Of a stretch of 64,000 bases of DNA, positions 24,701 through 33,673 are shown piece by piece; position 1 is the first letter of the stretch; every line of letters starts with the position of its first letter. The DNA lies in contig NZ_BCYX01000009.1 in assembly GCF_001598415.1 (NCBI RefSeq), positions 1 to 64,000 of the forward strand, written 5' to 3'. The DNA is from Sphingomonas mali NBRC 15500. Lineage in GTDB: Bacteria; Pseudomonadota; Alphaproteobacteria; Sphingomonadales; Sphingomonadaceae. The notes beneath the pieces are model-generated. The model saw only the letters and a program-made list of their open reading frames with translations, searched no databases and was not told where the DNA came from. A program made the translations under genes and the position numbers.

Positions 24701-27115
24701 ATGACTCGGTGGATCCTGCGCGCGTGCACGTTGTTTGCGATTCTCGTCGCGGCGCCTTGCGTGGCGCAGGTCGACGGGACGCAAGTCGACAAGGCCCAAG
24801 TCGACAAGGCGTTGGGCGACGCCAAGGCGACCATGGGCGTCAATCCGCAACTGACCGTGGAGAAGGCAATCGCGGCGCGCAAGCTCGCGGAGCGCATGGC
24901 GGGACCCGATCGCGACGTCGAGATCGCCACCGCACTGTGGCTGCAGGGTGTCGCGTCCAATTTCAGCGGCAAGCCGGCCGCTGCGGGCCAATTATTGGCG
25001 CAAGCGTTGAGCATCACTGAACGCGTGGCGAAGGGCAGCAAGCTGAATGCCGATATCTTGCTCGCCCGGGGCAGTTGGAATGCCGACAAGGCCAACATCG
25101 CCAGTGCATTGCATGACTATCAGGCGGCGCACGACCTCTATCGCGGGATCGGCGATACGACCGGCCAGGCCAAGGCGTTGATCGGCATTGCCGGGATCTA
25201 CCTCGATGCCAACGACTTCGACGGCGCGATCAAGAATAGCGACAAGGCGCTCGCGGTTGGCAGCGCCGATTCTCAATTGTTGAGCACGATTCACGGCAAC
25301 CGAGGCGACGCTCTGCGCGAGCTGCGCAGATATGACGAAGCTGAGGTCGAATTTCAGAAGGCGCTCAAGTTCGCGCGGCGGAGCCAGAATCCGGCCCTCG
25401 AAGCGATGGTATTGCGCAATCTGGCGCGGAACGAATTGTGGGCCGGCAAGCTTGATGAAGCCGAACGGACGATCGCGCAGGGCTTCAGCCTGACCGATAG
25501 CTCCTCGCGCGACGATGTGGCCCAGCTCTGGGCGCTTGCCGCCAAGGCCGCGTTCGAGCGTCGTAAGTTGACCGAGGCACGCTCAAAGATCGAACGAGCC
25601 TTTGCTTTGGCGGGTGGCGCGGTCGACACCGTGGCTTTTTGGCAGGCACACACGACCGCCTATGATATTTACAAGCAGCTGGGCGACAAGCCGCAAGCGC
25701 TGCACGAGCTCGAGGTGATTCGAGCGATCGACGAAAAAACGACGACGACCGCGCGATCGAACAACACCGCGCTGATGAGCGCGAAGTTCGACTTCGCCAA
25801 TCAAGAGCTTCAGATCGCCAAGCTACAGGCCGACGAGGCGAAGAGGCGCGCCGATGCGCAATTCTGGATATTCGTCGCGACATCGGTGGTTTCGGTCATC
25901 GTGTTCGGTATGTTGAGCTTCGGGCTCATCACGATCCGTAAGAGCCGCAACCAAGTGCGCGCGGCGAACATCGATCTCGAAGCGAGCAACGCGGCCCTGG
26001 GCAAGGCGCTGGCCGCCAAAACCGAATTCCTGGCCACGACCAGTCACGAGATCCGCACGCCGCTCAATGGCATTCTGGGGATGACCCAGGTCATGCTGGC
26101 CGATCGACGGCTCGACCCCGCGATGCGCGACCGGATCGGCGTGGTGCATGGCGCCGGCGTATCGATGCGCGCGTTGGTCGACGATATCCTAGACGTCGCC
26201 AAGATGGAGACGGGCAATCTGACGATCGAGCGCGCGCCGGTCGACCTCGCCGCGATGCTGCGCGACGTGTCTCGCATGTGGCAGGAGCAGGCAGCGGCCA
26301 AGGGCGTCGAATTCGCGCTCGACGTGAGCGAGGCGCCGCCCTTGATCGAAAGCGATCCGGCGCGTTTACGACAAATCGCGTTCAACCTACTTTCCAATGC
26401 GCTGAAATTCACCCAGAATGGACATATTCACGTCCGGTCGGGGGTGATTCAGGGGGCCGACGGCGAGCAGGTGACCATCGAAATCCGCGATACCGGGATT
26501 GGCATCCCTCCGGACAAGCTCGAACTCATCTTCGAGTCGTTCCGTCAGGCTGACGCCGGCACAACGCGTCAGTTCGGCGGCACCGGCCTGGGCTTGGCGA
26601 TCTGTCGCAACATCGCGCGGGCGATGGGCGGCGACGTCACGGTGGCGAGCGTTCCCGGGGAGGGGTCGACGTTTACCGTGGCCGTTCCGCTGGTTCGCGT
26701 CGAGGAGGATAAAGCCGCGGCGGTCGAGAACGAGCATGGCAAGGCACTGCTCATCGTCGACAAGAACCCAATCAGCCGCGCAATGCTGAAGACCTTGTTC
26801 GCGCCGCGTTTCCCGGCGCTGATCGCGGTCGGCTCGATCGACGAAGCGGCGGAGATGATCGAAGCAGGCGGCGTCCAGCGGATCGTCACCGATGAGGCGA
26901 CGATTGCGATGGACGGCGATGTGGAAGCGGCGATCGGGCGCCTCGCCGGCGCGCCGATGTCTCTACTCTGGACAAACCCGGATGTGGCTGACCGCACCCG
27001 GTTAACCACGGCAGGCGTAGATCAACTGATTGCCAAGCCGATTGCCGGGGCGGCACTGGTTCAGACGATCGTTTCGGTAGCGCAAAATGAAGATGTTGAT
27101 AGTCGGGCTGCATAA
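24701..27115 (+). CDS. Hybrid-type sensor histidine kinase with periplasmic TPR domain
   Basis: An 804-residue membrane kinase. Order: signal-like N-terminus (WILRACTLFAILVAAPCVAQ), TPR repeats over about residues 70-370, one transmembrane helix (FWIFVATSVVSVIVFGMLSFGLI, near 390-412), HisKA with phospho-acceptor in FLATTSHEIRTPLNGILG, HATPase_c with N-box NLLSNALKFTQ, G1 IRDTGIGIP and G2 FGGTGLGLAI. A receiver-like tail follows (about residues 685-800) in which the acidic pair reads VDKNP rather than VDDNP and the phospho-site position is RIVTDEA; a KP remains. It may therefore be a weakened receiver. The stand-alone receiver encoded just after it is the likely partner. Confidence 0.88.
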   Translation: MTRWILRACTLFAILVAAPCVAQVDGTQVDKAQVDKALGDAKATMGVNPQLTVEKAIAARKLAERMAGPDRDVEIATALWLQGVASNFSGKPAAAGQLLAQALSITERVAKGSKLNADILLARGSWNADKANIASALHDYQAAHDLYRGIGDTTGQAKALIGIAGIYLDANDFDGAIKNSDKALAVGSADSQLLSTIHGNRGDALRELRRYDEAEVEFQKALKFARRSQNPALEAMVLRNLARNELWAGKLDEAERTIAQGFSLTDSSSRDDVAQLWALAAKAAFERRKLTEARSKIERAFALAGGAVDTVAFWQAHTTAYDIYKQLGDKPQALHELEVIRAIDEKTTTTARSNNTALMSAKFDFANQELQIAKLQADEAKRRADAQFWIFVATSVVSVIVFGMLSFGLITIRKSRNQVRAANIDLEASNAALGKALAAKTEFLATTSHEIRTPLNGILGMTQVMLADRRLDPAMRDRIGVVHGAGVSMRALVDDILDVAKMETGNLTIERAPVDLAAMLRDVSRMWQEQAAAKGVEFALDVSEAPPLIESDPARLRQIAFNLLSNALKFTQNGHIHVRSGVIQGADGEQVTIEIRDTGIGIPPDKLELIFESFRQADAGTTRQFGGTGLGLAICRNIARAMGGDVTVASVPGEGSTFTVAVPLVRVEEDKAAAVENEHGKALLIVDKNPISRAMLKTLFAPRFPALIAVGSIDEAAEMIEAGGVQRIVTDEATIAMDGDVEAAIGRLAGAPMSLLWTNPDVADRTRLTTAGVDQLIAKPIAGAALVQTIVSVAQNEDVDSRAA

Positions 27116-27181
27116 GCGGATAGGGGACCCAACCATGCTACCTGATACGCTTTGCCCGACGGCCTGGATGGGGTCGCTGCG

Positions 27182-27568
27182 ATGAATGTGCTGTTCATCG
27201 AGGACGATCCGATGAATCGGCGCGTCGTCGCCGACATGCTCGATGTGGCGGGCGCGGCAATGACCGAGGCGGAAAGCGCGGAGATCGGTTTGAAACTGAT
27301 CGACGAGCGCGATTTCGACATGGCGCTGGTCGACCTGCGCATGCCGGGGATGGATGGCATCACCGCGATCGAGCGCATTCGCGCGCGGCCCGATGCCAAG
27401 GCAAAACTGCCGATCATCGTCGTCACCGCGGATACCGCGATCGATCTGCGCGAACGCTGCATCGCGGCGGGCGCCAATGAGGTATTGTTCAAGCCAGTGG
27501 CGATGGATGCTCTGTTCGAGGCGATGGGCCGCATTCTCGCGGGCGGCGAGGGCGACGTGATCCTTTAG
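27182..27568 (+). CDS. Single-domain response regulator
   Basis: A 128-residue CheY-like receiver domain with no output domain. Acidic pair in FIEDDPMNRR, phospho-acceptor Asp in ALVDLRMPGMDG, conserved Thr in VVTADT and Lys in LFKPVAMD are all present. ATG 27182 begins MNVLFIEDD; a longer start at 27152 lacks family support. Its position 66 bases after the TPR kinase suggests it receives phosphate from it and passes it on or acts by protein contact. Confidence 0.88.
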   Translation: MNVLFIEDDPMNRRVVADMLDVAGAAMTEAESAEIGLKLIDERDFDMALVDLRMPGMDGITAIERIRARPDAKAKLPIIVVTADTAIDLRERCIAAGANEVLFKPVAMDALFEAMGRILAGGEGDVIL

Positions 27569-27607
27569 CCATTTCCGCTCGCTCACGCTCGTGGCAAGAG
27601 CGCTGCC

Positions 27608-28498
27608 ATGATCGAACATCTCTCCACTGAATCACGGCCGCTCGGCAAAAGCGGCATTCTCGTCTCGCCTATCGCCTGGGGCATGTGGCGGCTTCGCGGT
27701 GACGACGTCGCCGGCGCCCGCGCGCTGATCGAGGCAGCGCTCGACAGCGGGATCACGCTCTTCGATACGGCCGATATCTATGGCTTCGACGGCACCGGCG
27801 GATTCGGCGATGCCGAAGCGGCGCTCGGCCACGTGCTAGGCGAGGCGCCCGAATTGCGCGCTCGCATGGTGGTGGCGACCAAGGGCGGAATCATTCCCGG
27901 TGTGCCGTACGATTCGAGTCCGGCCTATCTCGAGCGCGCTCTCGACGCATCGCTACGACGCCTGGGCGTCGAACAGGTCGACCTTTGGCAGGTTCATCGC
28001 CCCGACTTGCTCGCCCACCCGCAGGAATTGGCAGCGACGCTCGAGAAGATGATCGCCAGTGGGAAGACGCGCGCGATCGGTGTGTCCAACTTCACGCCGG
28101 CGCAGGTTGCGGCGCTGGAAAGCTTTCTCTCGATTCCGTTGGTGAGCACGCAGCCCGAATTCTCGCCGCTCCACACGGATCCCCTGTGGGACGGCACGCT
28201 CGACCTGGCGATGGCACGCGACCACGCCGTCCTTGCCTGGTCGCCACTGGGTGGAGGGCGACTGGGCCAGGACGGGCCGGTTGCCGCGCTGCTGGCGGAG
28301 AAGGGCGCGCACTATGGCGTTTCCGTGGCGGCCGCGACCTATGCGTGGCTGATGGCGCACCCGGCGCGGGTCATTCCGATCGTCGGCAGTCAGCGCGTCG
28401 AGCGAATTCGTGAGGCGCGCGATGCCTTCAAGGTCGAATGGACGCGCGCCGAATGGTATGCGGTTCTGCAGGCGTCGATGGGGAAAAAACTACCCTGA
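27608..28498 (+). CDS. Aldo/keto reductase
   Basis: A 296-residue NAD(P)H-dependent oxidoreductase with the (beta/alpha)8 fold. Tetrad elements: D in LFDTADIYG with Y, K in VVATKGGI, and H in LWQVHRPD. The C-terminal cofactor segment is PIVGSQRVERIREARDA. The length and motifs fit the YdhF/oxidoreductase subgroup (RRLGVEQVDLWQVHRPD). Substrate unknown. It lies just before the tRNA-Cys gene, which is on the opposite strand. Confidence 0.88.
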   Translation: MIEHLSTESRPLGKSGILVSPIAWGMWRLRGDDVAGARALIEAALDSGITLFDTADIYGFDGTGGFGDAEAALGHVLGEAPELRARMVVATKGGIIPGVPYDSSPAYLERALDASLRRLGVEQVDLWQVHRPDLLAHPQELAATLEKMIASGKTRAIGVSNFTPAQVAALESFLSIPLVSTQPEFSPLHTDPLWDGTLDLAMARDHAVLAWSPLGGGRLGQDGPVAALLAEKGAHYGVSVAAATYAWLMAHPARVIPIVGSQRVERIREARDAFKVEWTRAEWYAVLQASMGKKLP

Positions 28499-28523
28499 TC
28501 GCTTGGCCGGAAAGGCGCGATGA

Positions 28524-28597
28524 TGGAGGCCCGTGCCGGAATCGAACCGGCGTAAACGGATTTGCAGTCCGGTGCGTAACCACTCCGCCAACGGGCC
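28524..28597 (-). tRNA. tRNA-Cys (anticodon GCA)
   Basis: A 74-nt cloverleaf on the minus strand. Acceptor arm GGCCCGT/ACGGGCC with discriminator U and encoded CCA, as expected for tRNA-Cys. D-arm GGCGGAGTGGTTACGC, anticodon arm GGACT-GCA-AATCC, and T-arm GCCGG-TTCGATT-CCGGC are all regular. Confidence 0.97.
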
Positions 28598-28644
28598 CCG
28601 TAGGCGTGGTAAGGCGCGGGGCTTTGCGCATAGGACCGCCTCAA

Positions 28645-28675
28645 GTCAACAGTGGCTTCATATGACGTGTATAAT
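28645..28675 (+). promoter_or_regulatory. Possible promoter of the PCMT/tolC/popZ genes
   Basis: TATAAT at 28670-28675 is a consensus -10 element in the 182-base gap after tRNA-Cys. A weak -35 (GTCAAC, 28645-28650) lies 19 bases upstream. It would drive the methyltransferase gene 105 bases downstream. Confidence 0.35.
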
Positions 28676-28779
28676 TTAATACGCTATTGCGGGTTGGCGT
28701 GCGGCGCGGCGCGCCATATAGCAGCCGAGCGGCACGAAGTGTGTTGCATACGTAAAACAGTTATGCGATTGGGCGGGCT

Positions 28780-29460
28780 ATGAGCAACTTGGCGCCAGAA
28801 ACGACCGGCGAGGACATCAGCTTCGAGACGATGCGCCATGCCATGGTGCAGAGCCAGTTGCGTACCAACGCGGTCAACGACCCGCGCGTGGTTACCGCAA
28901 TGGGCAGAGTGCCACGCGAAGCGTTCGTGCCGGAAGGCGCGCGTCGGCTGGCCTATCGCGATACCGCCGTGGCGATCGGCAACGGCCGCTATCTCAATCT
29001 GCCGATCGCTACCGGCAAGCTGTTGACCGAGGCCTATCTGGAGCCGACTGACCGGGTGCTGCTAATCGGCGCAGCCGGTGGCTATACCGCCGCGGTGCTT
29101 TCCGGCCTGGTGCGCTCGGTCGTCGCGGTCGAAAGCGATGCGGACCTTGCCGCGCACGCCCGCGCTGCGCTGGCGGGGTACGGCAATGTCGAGTTGGTGG
29201 AGGGACCGCTCGGTCAGGGCCATCAAGCGGGCGCGCCCTACGACGTGTTGATCGTCGATGGCTGTGTCGAGGCACTGCCCGAATCGCTGGTTGGCCAGGT
29301 TGCCCCCGGAGGGCGTGTGGTGACCGGGCTGCGTGAACGTGGCGTATCGCGCCTGGCGTCGGGGCGCACGATCAAGGGCGCGTTCGGGCTGCGCGCGTTC
29401 GCCGACGTGGATTGCGTCGAGCTGCCCGGTTTTTCGACGCCGCGGGGCTTCGCCTTTTGA
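28780..29460 (+). CDS. Protein-L-isoaspartate O-methyltransferase family protein
   Basis: A 226-residue SAM-dependent methyltransferase of the PCMT family, which repairs isoaspartyl residues in damaged proteins. The N-terminal RHAMVQSQLRTNAVNDPRVVTAMGRVPREAFVP is characteristic. Motif I reads VLLIGAAGGYTAAVL instead of the usual V-L-E-I-G-T-G-S-G-Y-Q, so SAM binding or activity could differ from classical Pcm. It directly precedes the TolC gene, a linkage often seen in sphingomonads, with 34 bases between them. Confidence 0.85.
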   Translation: MSNLAPETTGEDISFETMRHAMVQSQLRTNAVNDPRVVTAMGRVPREAFVPEGARRLAYRDTAVAIGNGRYLNLPIATGKLLTEAYLEPTDRVLLIGAAGGYTAAVLSGLVRSVVAVESDADLAAHARAALAGYGNVELVEGPLGQGHQAGAPYDVLIVDGCVEALPESLVGQVAPGGRVVTGLRERGVSRLASGRTIKGAFGLRAFADVDCVELPGFSTPRGFAF

Positions 29461-29494
29461 AAGAAATGGGCGTTTTAGAAGAAATGGGGATTTG

Positions 29495-31000
29495 ATGCGC
29501 GTTTCCGTCCTACTCGCTGGTGTCGCCATGGTGGCCATCGCCGCCGTGCCGGCCGCCGCCGACACGCTGCGCGAAGCGCTCGTCAAAGCGTACAACACCA
29601 ATCCGGGACTGGCTGCCGAGCGCGCCAATGTCCGCGCGTCCGATGAGAACGTCCCGATCGCCAAGGCGCAGGGACGTCCGAATGCCGGCGTCACCGGCAA
29701 TTATACCGAGAATGCGCTGAACAGCAGCCAGAACAGCTTGCTGTCGCCCGACCGCCAGCTTCAGGCGAGCGCGCAAGTCTCGGTCCCGGTGTATAGCGGC
29801 GGCCGCGTCCGCAACTCGATCAAGGGCGCCGAAACGCGCGTCGAGGCAAGCCGCATGCAGTTGCGCGGCACCGAATCGGATACATTCGTCGGCGTGGTCG
29901 GCGCCTATATGGACGTGATCCGCGACGAGGCGATCGTCGGGCTGAACAAGGAAAACGTGAAGGTGCTGGAGGTCAACCTCCAGGCTGCCAAGGATCGTTT
30001 CCAGGTGGGCGACCTGACGCGTACCGACGTTGCGCAGTCCGATGCGCGCCTGTCGGTCGCGCGCGGCCAGCTCGAACAGGCTCAGGCGCAGCTCATCTCG
30101 AGCAAGGAAAGCTACATTCGGGTGGTCGGTTCGCCTCCCGGGCAGCTGGAAGATCCTCCCGCTTTGCCGAACCTGCCCAATGCGCCCGACGACGCTGTCG
30201 ACGTCGCGTTGAAGAACAACCCGGTACTGCTCGCGGCGCAGCGGAACAGCGACGCGACGCGCTTCGACATCAACGCGGCCAAGGGTGCGCGCCTGCCTAC
30301 ATTGAGCGGTGTCGTCGGCGGCAATTATTTCAACTATCTCGGTTCCTACGGCGCCGGCACCAGCCCCAAGCCGGGCCAGACCGGGTCGGCGGGCACGGTC
30401 GGTCTGCAATTCTCGGTCCCGCTCTATCAAGGCGGCGGCCCGTCGGCGCAGGTGCGCCAGGCGCAGGCGCGCCGGGCCCAGGCGCTCGAGCAGACGACGG
30501 ATACCGAACGCGGCGTGATCGCGCAGACGCGCTCGGCCTATGCCATCTGGAAGTCTTCGCTCGAGGTGATCGCCTCGTCGCAGCGTGCGGTCGAAGCCAA
30601 CAAACTGAGCCTGGAGGGTGTCCGCGCCGAGAACAGCGTCGGCAACCGCACCATCCTCGACATCCTGAATGCCGAGCAGGAATTGCTCAACAGCCAGGTG
30701 ACCCTGGTGACCGCGCAGCGCGACGCTTATGTCGCCGGTTTCGCATTGCTCGCGGCGATGGGGCAGGCCGAGGCGCGTGACCTCGGTCTCGAGGGTGGCG
30801 CGCTCTACGATCCGCTGACCAACTACAAGCGCGTCAAGGGCAAATGGAGCGACTGGGACATCGATCCAACATATAAACCGATCGGTACCAGCACCCGCGA
30901 TACGCCGTCGCAGGACTCGTCGCAAAAGCGTCCGCTCGACCCTCAGTTGAATGCCCCGGTTGACACGGCCCCCGATCGTCCCGCAAACGAGTCCAAATAG
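29495..31000 (+). CDS. tolC: TolC family outer-membrane exporter
   Basis: A 501-residue trimeric outer-membrane channel for type I secretion and drug efflux. Signal peptide MRVSVLLAGVAMVAIAAVPAAA is followed by DTLREALVKAYNTNPGLAAERANVRA, the TolC N-terminus. Two OEP repeats are present, with QAKDRFQVGDLTRTDVAQSDARL-type equatorial segments and VGNRTILDILNAEQELLNSQV in the second. The last 60 residues are a hydrophilic, periplasmic tail. Unlike the OMF at 21.4 kb it has no lipobox. It lies between the PCMT and PopZ genes on the same strand. Confidence 0.92.
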   Translation: MRVSVLLAGVAMVAIAAVPAAADTLREALVKAYNTNPGLAAERANVRASDENVPIAKAQGRPNAGVTGNYTENALNSSQNSLLSPDRQLQASAQVSVPVYSGGRVRNSIKGAETRVEASRMQLRGTESDTFVGVVGAYMDVIRDEAIVGLNKENVKVLEVNLQAAKDRFQVGDLTRTDVAQSDARLSVARGQLEQAQAQLISSKESYIRVVGSPPGQLEDPPALPNLPNAPDDAVDVALKNNPVLLAAQRNSDATRFDINAAKGARLPTLSGVVGGNYFNYLGSYGAGTSPKPGQTGSAGTVGLQFSVPLYQGGGPSAQVRQAQARRAQALEQTTDTERGVIAQTRSAYAIWKSSLEVIASSQRAVEANKLSLEGVRAENSVGNRTILDILNAEQELLNSQVTLVTAQRDAYVAGFALLAAMGQAEARDLGLEGGALYDPLTNYKRVKGKWSDWDIDPTYKPIGTSTRDTPSQDSSQKRPLDPQLNAPVDTAPDRPANESK

Positions 31001-31046
31001 CTCGCGATTTGCGCGGGTTCGTGCGTCGTCAGGAAGCAGGCCGCCT

Positions 31047-31511
31047 ATGGGGGATGTAAGCGCCGAACCGTCGATGGAGGACATCCTGTCCTCGATCAAA
31101 CGGATCATCGCCGAGGATGTCGAGACCAGCGGGGCGTCGCGCGCGCGTCGTCGTCCGTCGCCGCAGCCGATTCCGGTCGAGGCGGCTGAAGAGGATGACG
31201 TGCTCGAATTGAACGAGCCCGCGCCCGATTCGGATGTGCCGTCGATGGCGGCACCCGTTGCCGCTTCGCCCGCGTCTGCCGCGCCCGCCGAAAAGATCAT
31301 CTCCGATGAGGCAGCCGAAGTCAGCCGCGCGCGGCTCGCCAGCCTGTCGCGGCTCGTCATCAAGCCCGAAGTCGCGGGGAGCGACACGCTCGAGGGGCTG
31401 GTCCGCGAGATGCTGAAGCCGATGCTGCGCGACTGGCTCGACGCGAACCTGCCCGATCTGGTCGAAACCATGGTCGCCAAGGAAATCGCGCGGATCACCG
31501 GTCAGCGCTAG
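31047..31511 (+). CDS. popZ: PopZ family polar organising protein (DUF2497)
   Basis: A 154-residue protein with the PopZ layout: an N-terminal helix EPSMEDILSSIKRIIAED that recruits client proteins, a Pro/acid-rich disordered linker (about residues 30-90), and a C-terminal self-assembly region GLVREMLKPMLRDWLDANLPDLVETMVAKEI. In Caulobacter PopZ forms polar condensates that tether the chromosome origin via ParB. ATG 31047 follows AGGAAGCAGG. In many alphaproteobacteria this gene sits before valS; here an S9 peptidase follows instead. Confidence 0.9.
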   Translation: MGDVSAEPSMEDILSSIKRIIAEDVETSGASRARRRPSPQPIPVEAAEEDDVLELNEPAPDSDVPSMAAPVAASPASAAPAEKIISDEAAEVSRARLASLSRLVIKPEVAGSDTLEGLVREMLKPMLRDWLDANLPDLVETMVAKEIARITGQR

Positions 31512-31581
31512 CCGAGACGAAGCGAGTTTTCGGTACGACGGGTAGTTGCTCGCGCAACCACCTTCTGCTCTATCTCGCGCC

Positions 31582-33630
31582 ATGAAGAAGCTCCTCCTCG
31601 CGAGCGTCGCGCTCGCTTCGTTCGCTTTCCCTGCAACCGCGCGCCAACTGACCATCGAGGATGTGACGATGTTCAGTCGCGTCTCGTCGCCGGCCGTGTC
31701 GCCCGACGGCCGTTGGCTGGTCTGGCAGCAGCGCGAGACCGATCTGGCGGGCGACAGGGGGCGCTACGATTTGTGGCGGCTCGACCTGACCGCCAAGGGC
31801 GCCAAGCCTGAAAAGCTGATCGGCGAATGGGCGGTCAACGAAACCAGCCCGCAATTCTCGCATGATGGCAAGACAATCTGGTTCCAGTCCGACAAAGGCG
31901 GCGAGGACAATGTCTGGGCGATCGCGGTCACCGGCGGCGCACCGACCCAGGTCACCGACCTCAAGGGCGGGATCGGCGGGTTCAAGGTCGCGCCGACCGA
32001 GGACAAAATGCTGATCTGGGCCGATCGCCTGCCCGGCGCGCCGTCGAGCGAGCCGGCGATGGTCAAGAAGCGCGACGATGCCGGCAACGGCCGCACGTTC
32101 GACCAGATGTTCATCCGCCATTGGGCAAGCTGGTCGGACGGCACGCGATCGCAGCTGTTCGTGCTGCCGATGGCGAACGGCAAGGCCGCTGGCTACGGCA
32201 AGGCGATCGAAGGAGGACTGGTTGGCGATTCTCCGTCCAAGCCGTTCGGCGGCGGCGAGGAAGTGTCGTGGTCGGCCGACGGCAAGACGGTGTTCTTCGC
32301 GCTGCGCGAGGCAGGCCGGATCGAGCCGCTATCGACCAATCTCGACATCTTCGCGGCACCCGCCGACGGATCGGCCGCGCCGACCAACCTGACCGATGCC
32401 AATGACGGCATGGACAATCTGCCCACCGCGTCGCCCGACGGCAAATATCTCGCCTGGTTCGCGATGAAGCGCCCGGGCTACGAAGCCGACCGTCAGGTGC
32501 TGATGGTTCGCGATCTGGCAAGCGGCCAGGTGCGGGCGCTGACCGAAAGCTGGGACCGGTCGGTCGGGTCGATCGCGTGGAGCGAGGACAGCAAGACGAT
32601 CTACGTCACCGCCGAGGACACGCAGGAAGTCCCGATCTTCGCGATCGACCTCAAGTCGGGCAAGCCGATGCGGCTGACTCAGGAAGGATCGGTTTCAGCG
32701 GTGGTGCCGACCGCCAAGGGCTTGGTCTATGCGATGAACTCGCTGACCGCGCCCGACGACTTCTACTGGCTGGCGGGCAAGAAGAGCGCGCGGCTGACCA
32801 GCGTCAATGCCGACAAATTCGCCGGGATCGACATGCCGACGGTCACGCGGTTCAGCTTCACCGGCGCCAATAACGACAAGGTCTGGGGCTATGCGGTCAA
32901 GCCGGCCGGCCTCGCCGCGGGTGCCAAGGCGCCGGTCGCGTTCATGGTCCATGGCGGCCCGCAAGGGTCGAGCAACAATAGCTGGTCGTACCGCTGGAAC
33001 CCTGCTTTGTTCGCCGGCGCAGGCTATGGCCTGGTCGCGGTCGATTTCCACGGCTCGACCGGGTACGGCCAGGGCTTCACCGACGCGATCCGCAACAATT
33101 GGGGCGGCTGGCCGCTCGAAGACCTGAAAAAAGGCCTCAACGCCGCGACGACCAAGTTCACCTGGCTCGACGGCAACAACGCCTGCGCGCTGGGTGCGTC
33201 CTATGGCGGCTATATGATGAACTGGATCGAGGGCAATTGGCCCGACCGCTTCAAGTGTATCGTCCAGCATGACGGCGTGTTCGACGCGCGGGCGATGGCG
33301 TACGAGACCGAAGAACTCTGGTTCGACGAATGGGAGCATGGCGGGCATCCTTATTACGAGGACCCCGCCGCGTTCGAGAAATGGAATCCGGTCAACCTGG
33401 TCGACAAGTGGAAGACGCCGCAGCTCGTGATCACCAGTGAGGGCGATTACCGCATTCCCTATACCCAGGGCATCGCGGCCTTCACTGCGCTCCAGCGCCG
33501 CAACATCCCGTCGCGCCTCATCGTCTTCCCGGGCGGCAGCCATTGGGTGCTCAACCCCAAGGAAAGCCGTCAATGGTACCGCGAAGTGCTCGGCTGGATG
33601 GGCAAGTGGACGGGGAAGGGCGCCAACTAG
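31582..33630 (+). CDS. S9 family prolyl oligopeptidase, secreted
   Basis: A 682-residue serine peptidase of family S9 (dipeptidyl/acylaminoacyl peptidase-like). A signal peptide (MKKLLLASVALASFAFPATA) indicates export to the periplasm. An N-terminal beta-propeller (about 40-410) guards the active site. The catalytic domain shows HGGPQGSSNN, nucleophile Ser in GASYGGYMM, acid Asp in SEGDYRIPY and catalytic His in GGSHWVLNP. It probably trims short peptides. ATG 31582 begins the signal peptide. Confidence 0.92.
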   Translation: MKKLLLASVALASFAFPATARQLTIEDVTMFSRVSSPAVSPDGRWLVWQQRETDLAGDRGRYDLWRLDLTAKGAKPEKLIGEWAVNETSPQFSHDGKTIWFQSDKGGEDNVWAIAVTGGAPTQVTDLKGGIGGFKVAPTEDKMLIWADRLPGAPSSEPAMVKKRDDAGNGRTFDQMFIRHWASWSDGTRSQLFVLPMANGKAAGYGKAIEGGLVGDSPSKPFGGGEEVSWSADGKTVFFALREAGRIEPLSTNLDIFAAPADGSAAPTNLTDANDGMDNLPTASPDGKYLAWFAMKRPGYEADRQVLMVRDLASGQVRALTESWDRSVGSIAWSEDSKTIYVTAEDTQEVPIFAIDLKSGKPMRLTQEGSVSAVVPTAKGLVYAMNSLTAPDDFYWLAGKKSARLTSVNADKFAGIDMPTVTRFSFTGANNDKVWGYAVKPAGLAAGAKAPVAFMVHGGPQGSSNNSWSYRWNPALFAGAGYGLVAVDFHGSTGYGQGFTDAIRNNWGGWPLEDLKKGLNAATTKFTWLDGNNACALGASYGGYMMNWIEGNWPDRFKCIVQHDGVFDARAMAYETEELWFDEWEHGGHPYYEDPAAFEKWNPVNLVDKWKTPQLVITSEGDYRIPYTQGIAAFTALQRRNIPSRLIVFPGGSHWVLNPKESRQWYREVLGWMGKWTGKGAN

Positions 33631-33673
33631 CCCTTTCCTATCCTCGATAGCGGCGGATCAAGACCGAGTAGCG

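Noticed and set aside
29510-31498. 662-codon antisense frame over tolC and popZ
   Set aside because: Covers two real genes with clear motifs; composition is that of a shadow frame.
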